Shown here one piece after another: positions 24,612-32,500 of a stretch of 35,432 bases of DNA. Numbering within the stretch: the stretch's first letter is position 1; each line of letters starts with the position of its first letter. The notes under the pieces are model-generated. The model was not told where the DNA came from, did not search any database, and saw only the letters and a list, made by a program, of their open reading frames with translations. The DNA comes from a virus, in the IMG/VR virus record IMGVR_UViG_3300009128_000070, positions 1 to 35,432 of that record; one strand, given 5' to 3'. Both the position numbers and the translations under genes were made by a program.

Positions 24612-24694
24612 TTAAAAATTAAAAGTTTTAAATATGAAAACATCATCAATAAATAGAAAATTTTGTAGTAACAATTGTCAAAGGAAGTGGTTAT

Positions 24695-25060
24695 ATGAGC
24701 ACCGTTCAAAGCCGTAAGGCAAAAGGTCGTCGTTTACAGCAGAAGGTTAGGGATTTATTATTAGAAACCTTTTCAGATCACTTAGAGAATGACGACATCC
24801 GTTCAACTTCAATGGGAGTTTCAGGAGAAGATCTGCAAGTTTCACCCGCAGCTCGAAAACTAATTCCTTATTCTTGGGAAATGAAAAATCAAGAGAAAAT
24901 TAACATCTGGGATTCAATTAAACAATCAGAAGATAATTGTCCAGAAAATGCAACGCCAGTATTGGTATTTAAACGAAATAGAAGCAAAACATATGCAGTC
25001 ATCAATATTGAAAAACTTATAGAACTTATATATGAATCAGCTAATAAATCTACTGAATAG
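24695..25060 (+). CDS. PD-(D/E)XK nuclease, Holliday-junction-resolvase-like
   Basis: 121 residues. The core of a PD-(D/E)XK nuclease is visible: basic N-terminal helix SRKAKGRRLQQKVRDLLLE, then GEDLQVSPAARK with D46, and YSWEMKNQE with E62-x-K64, followed by WDSIKQSEDN and a PVLVFKRNRSKTYAVI strand pair. The GEDLxxSP...ExKNqE pattern is found in small phage resolvase-like nucleases. It probably processes recombination or replication intermediates alongside the SbcD-SbcC protein downstream. AAAGGAAG precedes the start; the next gene begins inside its 3' end. Confidence 0.75.
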   Translation: MSTVQSRKAKGRRLQQKVRDLLLETFSDHLENDDIRSTSMGVSGEDLQVSPAARKLIPYSWEMKNQEKINIWDSIKQSEDNCPENATPVLVFKRNRSKTYAVINIEKLIELIYESANKSTE

Positions 25061-25973
25061 AGTAATTGGAAATCATGGTAGAAAGTTAAAAAAAACTAAT
25101 GAGTATATGTATTGGTCACCTTTCATTTCTCACCATAAACCAAAGCTCCAAATAAATACAGAAACTCAGAAGTGGCATTGCTGGGTTTCAAATCAAGGTG
25201 GACATAATTTATTTCAGTTATTTAAGAAGTTAAATGCCACTAAACAGCAATACGTTGAATTAACAGATTTAGTAGGATCTCCAAAATATAGAAAACGAAG
25301 TAAAGAGGTCAGAAGTAATACATTACGGTTGCCGGATGAATTTAAACCACTTTGGAAAAATGGTGATGGTATTATTAAACGTCATGCATTAGCATATTTA
25401 AAAAGGAGAAATGTTAATATGGCTGATATTATTAAATATGGTATTGGTTATTGTGAAGGTGGATTATATGATAATAGAATAATAGTTCCATCTTATGATT
25501 CTAATGATAATTTGAATTACTTTGTTGGTCGTAATATATATGATGGTGGTATGAAATATAAGAATCCGCCAACTTCAAAGGATATTATAGGCTTTGATTT
25601 ATTTATTAATTGGGATGAAGCAATTGTGTTGGTTGAAGGTGTGATGGATGCGATTGTTGTGAAAAGAAATGTTATACCCTTATTTGGAAAGACAGTACCT
25701 AATTCTTTAATGAAGAAGATTTATGAAAAAAAAGTAAAAAGTATATATATATTATTAGATAGAGATGCAAGAAAAGATTCTATTGAAATAATAGACAAAT
25801 TTATGAAAAATGGAATTGATGTTTATTTTGTAGATATTAAGAACGGAGATCCTTCAGATTTGGGATTTGAAAAAGTTAATGAATTGATTAAAGATACAAA
25901 TAAAATATCATTTTCAGAACTGATGAAGTTGAGATTAAATGGCAAAACAAAAAAATATTTGGAAACTTTATGA
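25032..25973 (+). CDS. DNA primase, gp61/DnaG-like, reduced zinc ribbon
   Basis: 313 residues, close to T4 gp61 (342). The Toprim core is clear: E202 in AIVLVEGVMDAIVV and D243-x-D245 in YILLDRDARKD. The segment before it (RRNVNMADIIKYGIGYCEGG ... YDNRIIVPSYD) is typical of the primase N-terminal catalytic part. The zinc-ribbon region, which reads C-x-x-C ... HC-x-x-C in T4 gp61, is SPFISHHKPKLQIN ... KWHCWVS here: positions 29, 32 and 53 are S, I and S, and only C50 remains. The start overlaps the nuclease gene by 29 bases; no helicase gene is next to it in this window. Confidence 0.85.
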   Translation: MNQLINLLNRVIGNHGRKLKKTNEYMYWSPFISHHKPKLQINTETQKWHCWVSNQGGHNLFQLFKKLNATKQQYVELTDLVGSPKYRKRSKEVRSNTLRLPDEFKPLWKNGDGIIKRHALAYLKRRNVNMADIIKYGIGYCEGGLYDNRIIVPSYDSNDNLNYFVGRNIYDGGMKYKNPPTSKDIIGFDLFINWDEAIVLVEGVMDAIVVKRNVIPLFGKTVPNSLMKKIYEKKVKSIYILLDRDARKDSIEIIDKFMKNGIDVYFVDIKNGDPSDLGFEKVNELIKDTNKISFSELMKLRLNGKTKKYLETL

Positions 25974-26145
25974 AGATGAGTGGAGAATCCACTTGGATGG
26001 AAAACGTAAAGTGAACAAAATAATCAAAGAAACTAATGGACATATCGTATGTGAATATTTTAAACGTGGAAAAATATTTGCGTGGGATGTAGCCGTACCA
26101 TCTGAAAACATAAAAGTAGCTCGTAAAATCCTCAAGGAGAAATAA
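25939..26145 (+). CDS. Small basic protein, unknown
   Basis: 68 residues, overlapping the primase 3' end by 35 bases in another frame. NIWKLYEDEWRIHLDGKRKV, IVCEYFKRGKIFAWDVAVP and KVARKILKEK give a plausible small globular protein of beta-beta-alpha pattern. No family recognised. Its sequence looks protein-like beyond the overlap, and it ends with AAGGAGA, which serves as the ribosome site of the SbcD-SbcC gene. Context suggests a role in replication or recombination. Confidence 0.65.
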   Translation: MAKQKNIWKLYEDEWRIHLDGKRKVNKIIKETNGHIVCEYFKRGKIFAWDVAVPSENIKVARKILKEK

Positions 26146-26150
26146 ATAGT

Positions 26151-29100
26151 TTGATAGAAAAAGTTGTAAAAGTACCTTTTCGTAAACTCAAATACATACA
26201 CCACATTTCAGATATTCAAATTCGCAACCTTAAGCGACATAAAGAATATGAACAAGTATTTGAGAGAACTTATGAAGAGATAAAAAAACACAAAGATAAT
26301 TCAGTTATATACATTGGTGGTGATATAGCCCACTCGAAAACGGAGATGTCTCCTGAATTGGTAGATCATCTCTCAAGATTATTTAAGAATTTAGCAGATA
26401 TAGCTCCAACAATTCTAATCGCTGGCAATCACGATTGTAATCTTAATAATAGGTCAAGAATGGATGTACTCTCACCGATTGTTAATAACATCAATCATTC
26501 AGATTTACACTACCTAAAACATTCGGGAATATATAAGTGCGCCGATGTTAAATTTGTAGTATGGGATGTTTGGGAAAAGGAAGCAGATTATATTGAAGCT
26601 AAAGATGTTACTGGTGATAATAAAGTTGTATTGTTTCATGGTACTGTTGATAGCTCGGAAACTGATTTAGGATTTAGATTGCCTTCAGATGTGAAGCTTT
26701 CTAAATTTGATGGTTATGATTTAGGATTATTGGGTGATATTCACAAAAGACAATTTCTTAATAAAAAGAAAACTATTGGGTATTGTGGTTCATTGGTTCA
26801 ACAAAATCATGGTGAAGGTTTATCACATGGTTATTTATTGTGGGATGTTCCAAAAAGAAAATCAAAGTATATTGAAATACCAAATGATTATGGGTATTAT
26901 ACTATTGATATAGATAATGGATTAGTGCCTGATTGTACTGATATACCTAAAAAGGCTAGATTGAGAGTTAGAGTTTGTAACACTACGCCATCACAATTAA
27001 AGAAAGCTTTAACTATAATTCACAATAGGCATGGAATCAAAGAAATTTCAGTTACTAAAACAGATTCACTATACTCAAATGAAAAAGTTAGAGGTCAGAG
27101 AATAACTGTTGGTGATATAAGAGATGCTAATTATCAGTTTGGGCTTATTGAGGATTACTTAAAACAAAATCATTTTGTTGATGATAATACTCTCATTGAT
27201 ATTAAAAAAATAAATGAAGAATTAAATGGCAGATTGCCGGAAGAGGATGTTAATAGAGGTGTAACTTGGGAATTAAAGAAATTTGAGTTTTCTAATATGT
27301 TTAGTTATGGTGAAGATAATATTGTTGATTTTACTAAACTAAATGGTATTATTGGATTGTTCGCTCCAAACGCAAGCGGAAAGTCAGCTTTATTAGATGC
27401 TGTTTCATTCTGTTTATTTGATACTTCTTCACGAGCATACAAAGCTGTAAATGTATTGAATAATAAGAAAGGTTCGTTTCATTGTAAAGCTACATTAGAA
27501 GTGGATGGTGTGGAGTATTTCATTGAAAGAAATGGTAAACGACTAAAAAATGGTCATGTAAAAGTAAATGTAGATTTTTACACATTCGATGATAGCGGTG
27601 AAAAAGTTTCAATGAATGGAGATCAAAGAAGAACCACCGATGTAAATATCCGTAAAGTTATTGGGACGTACGATGATTTTATTATGACGGCACTTTCCTT
27701 ACAAAATAACTCAACTGTATTTATAGATAAAACTCAAAAAGAACGGAAAGAACTTCTTGCTCAATTTATGGGAATTGGTGTATTTGATCAATTATATACA
27801 ATGGCAGGTGATGAGATATATGATGTTCAAGCCCTACTCAAATCATTTCGTGAGAATGATTACGAAAGAGATTTATCTGAAATAAAATCTTCACTTACTG
27901 AAATGAAGAAAGAATCAAGAGCTCTTATCGCTGAAAAGAAAAGTGTTATTTCTGATAAGAAGGGGGTTGATAGTAGTATAATTAGTACAACCAAAAAACT
28001 TCGGAAAGTTGAAGATTTTACAGAGAGTATAGATGAAATGAACGATACCAAAGAATCTTTAGAAGTCGAATTGAATAGTATAGATATTAGATTTGGTGAA
28101 ATAAGAGAACTTTCTGAAAGTTATAAAAATAATGAGGTTGAATTGGAAGAAAAAATATCAATGTTTAGAGAAAATGATGTTGAAAGAAAGTTTGCTCAAT
28201 TAGAACAATATAGATTAGAGAAATCTAATAATAAGATCGAGATTGATAAACTTAAAATTGATGTTAAGAATAAACTTGATAAGATTGAAACGCTTGGTAA
28301 TTTAGAACACGATCCTAATTGTAGTTATTGTATGAGCAATCCATTTACTCTTGATGCCATTGAAACCAAAAAACGTTTGGATGAGGATAAAGAGTTAGCC
28401 AATAAATATGTTAATAAATCAGATCAATTAGATAGAATAATTACTAATCTTTCACACATTGAACTTCATAAATCACAAATGGATGATTGTATTCATCAGA
28501 TGAGTTTATTAACTTCTGATATGAGTTCATTGGATAGTGAAAGCCAGTTGATTACTGAAAAGAAAAGAAATTTAATAACACAGTTAGCAAACATTGAAGA
28601 TAAGATTAATTTATATCATACTAATGAGAAGGATATTGTTTATAATAACAATCTTCAAATAAAAATAATTGAACTTGAGAATGAATCTCAATCACTGGAA
28701 GATACATTGAATGGTTTAGATAATGATTTAGGTTCTGTTAATGGTGATATTAAAGTATTGGAAACCAATCGTAAAACTATACTTGAAAATATTAAAAAAG
28801 TTGAAGAATTAGAAGATAAGTATGCTGCTTACCAATATTATATGGATGCTATTAAAAGAGATGGTGTTCCGTATGAATTAATTTCAAAAGCTCTTCCAAC
28901 TATTGAAGGTGCTGTAAATGATATACTTGCACAAATTGTAGATTTTTCCATGATATTAGAAATGGATGGGAAGAACATCAATACATATATTGTATATGAT
29001 GATGATAATGTTTGGCCTCTTGAATTAAGTAGTGGGATGGAAAGGTTTATTTCTTCTCTTGCTATGAGAGTAGGTTTAATAAATGTATCTAATTTACCGT

Positions 29101-29303
29101 CTGCAAACTTTCTTGCAATAGATGAGGGTTGGGGAACTATGGATTCGGATAATCTAAACTCTGTTTATAATTTATTTCAGTTCTTAAAATCACAATTCCA
29201 ATTTACTATGATTGTTTCTCATATTGATTCTATGAGAGATGCTGTAGATACACTTCTTGAAATTAAGAAAGAGAAAAGTTTTAGTAACGTCGTTTTTGAG
29301 TAG
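26151..29303 (+). CDS. SbcD-SbcC (Mre11-Rad50, gp47-gp46) fusion
   Basis: 1050 residues in one uninterrupted frame, starting at TTG with AAGGAGA upstream. Residues 1 to about 360 are a calcineurin-like nuclease: ISDIQIR (D21), GGDIAH (D58, H61), AGNHD (N93-H94-D95), LFHG and LLGDIHKRQ. From about 370 follows an SMC-type ATPase: Walker A FAPNASGKSALLD, Q-loop-like LSLQNNSTVF, a long coiled coil with the zinc hook C724-S-Y-C727, signature ELSSGMERFISSLAMR and Walker B FLAIDEGWGTMDSDN. In T4 these are separate genes 47 and 46, acting in recombination-dependent replication and host DNA breakdown. The first metal motif reads D-I-Q where T4 gp47 has D-W-H. Confidence 0.93.
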   Translation: MIEKVVKVPFRKLKYIHHISDIQIRNLKRHKEYEQVFERTYEEIKKHKDNSVIYIGGDIAHSKTEMSPELVDHLSRLFKNLADIAPTILIAGNHDCNLNNRSRMDVLSPIVNNINHSDLHYLKHSGIYKCADVKFVVWDVWEKEADYIEAKDVTGDNKVVLFHGTVDSSETDLGFRLPSDVKLSKFDGYDLGLLGDIHKRQFLNKKKTIGYCGSLVQQNHGEGLSHGYLLWDVPKRKSKYIEIPNDYGYYTIDIDNGLVPDCTDIPKKARLRVRVCNTTPSQLKKALTIIHNRHGIKEISVTKTDSLYSNEKVRGQRITVGDIRDANYQFGLIEDYLKQNHFVDDNTLIDIKKINEELNGRLPEEDVNRGVTWELKKFEFSNMFSYGEDNIVDFTKLNGIIGLFAPNASGKSALLDAVSFCLFDTSSRAYKAVNVLNNKKGSFHCKATLEVDGVEYFIERNGKRLKNGHVKVNVDFYTFDDSGEKVSMNGDQRRTTDVNIRKVIGTYDDFIMTALSLQNNSTVFIDKTQKERKELLAQFMGIGVFDQLYTMAGDEIYDVQALLKSFRENDYERDLSEIKSSLTEMKKESRALIAEKKSVISDKKGVDSSIISTTKKLRKVEDFTESIDEMNDTKESLEVELNSIDIRFGEIRELSESYKNNEVELEEKISMFRENDVERKFAQLEQYRLEKSNNKIEIDKLKIDVKNKLDKIETLGNLEHDPNCSYCMSNPFTLDAIETKKRLDEDKELANKYVNKSDQLDRIITNLSHIELHKSQMDDCIHQMSLLTSDMSSLDSESQLITEKKRNLITQLANIEDKINLYHTNEKDIVYNNNLQIKIIELENESQSLEDTLNGLDNDLGSVNGDIKVLETNRKTILENIKKVEELEDKYAAYQYYMDAIKRDGVPYELISKALPTIEGAVNDILAQIVDFSMILEMDGKNINTYIVYDDDNVWPLELSSGMERFISSLAMRVGLINVSNLPSANFLAIDEGWGTMDSDNLNSVYNLFQFLKSQFQFTMIVSHIDSMRDAVDTLLEIKKEKSFSNVVFE

Positions 29304-29454
29304 ATTGAAGTTTTCGTTTATGGTGGTCTGATTCTCTACAATTATTTTCTATAAGTTTTTCAACAAATGCATACATTTTCAATCCGTGTACTTTACAATA
29401 CTCTTTTAGTATATCTCTATACATTGGTCTGATTTTAATATCAACTCGTTTCAT
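29281..29454 (-). CDS. Small ribbon-helix-helix-like protein
   Basis: 57 residues, the only gene on the minus strand. MKRVDIKIRP could be the beta strand, MYRDILKEYCKVHG helix A and MYAFVEKLIENNC helix B of a ribbon-helix-helix (Arc/CopG-like) fold, followed by a basic tail (HHKRKLQSTQKRRY). The start has AGGAG with 7-nt spacing and a late motif at 29471-29481. Its 3' end overlaps the end of the SbcD-SbcC gene by 23 bases in convergent orientation. A role as DNA-binding regulator is plausible but inferred from the pattern only. Confidence 0.8.
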   Translation of the reverse strand: MKRVDIKIRPMYRDILKEYCKVHGLKMYAFVEKLIENNCRESDHHKRKLQSTQKRRY

Positions 29455-29470
29455 TATATTCTCCTATATT

Positions 29471-29481
29471 ATATAAATATC
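29471..29481 (-). promoter_or_regulatory. Putative late promoter GATATTTATAT, minus strand
   Basis: The reverse complement reads GATATTTATAT followed by AATATAGGAG and the start codon at 29454, the same arrangement as at 9876-9902. It shows that the motif follows the gene's direction. Confidence 0.6.
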
Positions 29482-29538
29482 TATGTCATACAAAAATCAT
29501 ACAATAGGTAGAAATTAAAATATAAAATTTCAAATTTT

Positions 29539-29548
29539 GATATTTATT
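29539..29548 (+). promoter_or_regulatory. Putative late promoter GATATTTATT
   Basis: GATATTTATT, 32 nt before the ATG of the giant fibre gene. Directly upstream is the hyphenated palindrome AAAATTTCAAATTTT (29524-29538). It forms a divergent pair with the minus-strand motif 57 bp away. Confidence 0.55.
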
Positions 29549-29580
29549 ACCGAATCTAAAAATAATCCATTGGAAATTTA

Positions 29581-32500
29581 ATGAGCGTAGTAAAACGATA
29601 TAACAAACTCTTAAACCTTGATAATATTGACGTATTGGTAGATGAAGTTGACGTTTCGGATCATATAATTATATCCGAACTTCCTGAAAGCTTACCACAA
29701 GGTAGAAGTTCATTCCTTATAGAAGTTTCACCATATATGAGAGATGGTGTGGAGCTCCAAATTGACATTATTGATTCTGAAGGTAAGAGTATTTATTCAG
29801 AACCAGTCGAGAATCATTTGGAAGGTACTTCTCGTCGTGTTTCTATCGAAGTTTATGGTGATACCGCTCCTGGTGTAGCCACTATGATTATAGTTGGTGA
29901 GCTTGACGCTTTACCATTAGGACCTGGAGCATTTAGTGAGTATGAAGAAGTTCCAAAAGAATGGGAAGGTGTATATAATATACGGCTTACTAAAAATGTA
30001 ATCATTAACACAGCCGCTCTAAACACCCAACCGATAAAATTTTATTCCACACCAAAACTTCATATTTCAGAAACGAGATTGGGTTCGCTGGAGTTAGAGA
30101 GTACAATAACTGCTTTATCATCTTCTATTATTGAATTAGAAGGTATTCCAATGTCGGGTAGAGAATTCACACCATTTCCATCTTCTACAGACACATCCAC
30201 AAAGAGTGAGAAGCAGGGGACAAAGGATAGAGATGAGAAATCTCTTCCAGATGGTAGAGGTAAAACAGATATTGCTGATATAGAAACTCGAAAACAAAGT
30301 TCCAAAAAGCAAAGCACTCGTAAAAGTTCACATGGTAGGAGATCTGGTAGAGTAGCGAGAAGATCTTCACCTATACAATATCCATACAGCTTCACCATCG
30401 TATCCGGCAGTCATACATTCGATACTCAGCAAATTGGTGGAACAATAACATTTGAAACATTCGATACCAGCATTTATAACGCAGATACTTTCAGAGAAAA
30501 TGGGTTAGGTCACCCCGATAATGTATCAGCAAACATAGTTCAGTTATCTCATGATAGGAATTATCCATACTATTATACAGCTTCCATTTCCGATTTGGGA
30601 AATAGTACTACTGCTTTAGTATCTACTCCATTTACAAGGCAAACTACAAATGGTGAATATAAGATTATACCATTGAAGGCTACGGGAGTTGTCCATTACG
30701 AATCAGAACCATCTGCATCATATAGTACTGCTAATATTATTTCATATGCTAATGTTAAGATGAGTGATTTAAGAACTTTTTCTGGTGATGTATTCAAAAC
30801 AAAGGTTTATGTCCGGAGTGAAGGTTCTTGGGATGATTTTCAATTATTAACGGAACTTCCATTAGAGGCTCCCGAATTTATGATAAACAGCGGTTCAGTT
30901 GGAGTTGGTGAAAGAACAGGCTACTTTATTAGTCAAGAAGATGTTACAAATTATTGGAATGTTTATGGTGGTACTAATGGATTATCAGCAGCTGGACCTG
31001 AAACATCAGCGTCTTACGATAATGATACTCTATTAGATTCTATTGAGTTATCAGGTAGTATATCAGAGTTTAGTGACCAAATAAGATTTCAATTAAAGGA
31101 TGATTATAGATTTAATTTAGAGGATAATATAGATTACACACTCTCATTTACAGCCGTCGGTAGAAAATCTGCTGTAGATAAAGCTTTAATGATGTTGTAT
31201 GTATCTGGATCATCTGTTTATCAAAGTAATAAACTTCACAATGATACTTTCTTTGATGGTGAAGTATTAGAACCAACTCAATATGGAAAACGATTAGGAG
31301 TATTGGAGGTTAATACTTCTGATCAACCGACAAAGGAGTTTGGTTTAGTAAAGCATAACTTTAATGTTGATTTAACTGGTGATGCTATAATTCAATTTAG
31401 AATAATATCGGGTATATGGAATATTTCTGATGTTTCAATTAGACCATCAGCAGATACTGGCTTCTCACCATCATTTATAGAATTTAGCCAACAACTACCA
31501 CCTAACTTACAGCATAAAAGGCCGGACACTCTTGAATTTCTTGCTGAATTTTATGATATAAATAATAATTTAGCAGACACTATATCATTTACTACTGGAT
31601 CTGTATTTACAGGTCCAAATTTAGTTATTACTGGTGATGATAATAATATGAGTGGTGATTTATTCCTTGGTGGTGATACTACTGGTAGTGGTGTTCATAT
31701 GGGAGGTGTTAATTCCACACTTCCTGAAACAGGTGGAGCTGGAGCAGAAGGTTCTGGATTCATCCGTTCAGTAGGTTATCAAGGATTTATGTCAGCGTCA
31801 AATCAAGATGGTGATTATGGATTTATGATATATAGTGGATCTGTATTGCCAGATTCAGGCGATTCTTACGCTGGTGTAGGTTTAGAGTTAATTGGTGTGA
31901 GTGGTTCATTAAAGTTTAGAACTAATCCAAGTGTATTTGAGGTTATAGCTGATGCATTTTATGTTGGTAGTTCGGATACTCAATTCATAAGTGGTTCGAG
32001 CGGACAAATAGAAATATCATCATCCAACTTCCATTTATCACCGAGTGGTGATGTTAATATGACTGGTACAGTTACGGCTCAAGCGGGGGATATAGCTGGT
32101 TGGTTAATCACAACTGGCTCCGATGGCCGTTCTTTATTAAGTGGCTCTAATATAACATTAGACGCAAGCGGTTCTTCAATTTTTATGTCGGATAAAGGTC
32201 CAAGAAGTGATGTAAGTTATCCAAATGGTTTTGAACCTTTAGCCGATGAATATTATATGGATTTTACGCCAAGTGGAAGTGATGATTCTGCTGGTTATTA
32301 TGTAAAATTTGGTCCAAACTTCTCTGTTGATCACGAAGGTATTTTAATTGCAAGCGGAGCAAAGTTTGAAGGAACTATAACAGCATCCGCTGGTATGATT
32401 GGCGGGTGGCAGATTGAAGATACCTATTTAGGTTCAGTTCCTGATGGGGTTAGATTATATGGTGGGGGTACTCCTTATGTAATTTCATCTTCTAATTTCC

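Noticed and set aside
26134-26151. Sequencing error hiding an ATG start for the SbcD-SbcC gene
   Set aside because: TTG at 26151 has AAGGAGA at suitable distance and the protein begins just before the first nuclease motif, so a TTG start is acceptable as it stands.
30060-30398. Minus-strand open frames inside the fibre gene (30060-30398, 30185-30370, 33213-33464)
   Set aside because: The plus frame is continuous from 29581 to the window end and fits a fibre; the minus frames have low-complexity content expected from antisense of Ser/Gly-rich coding.
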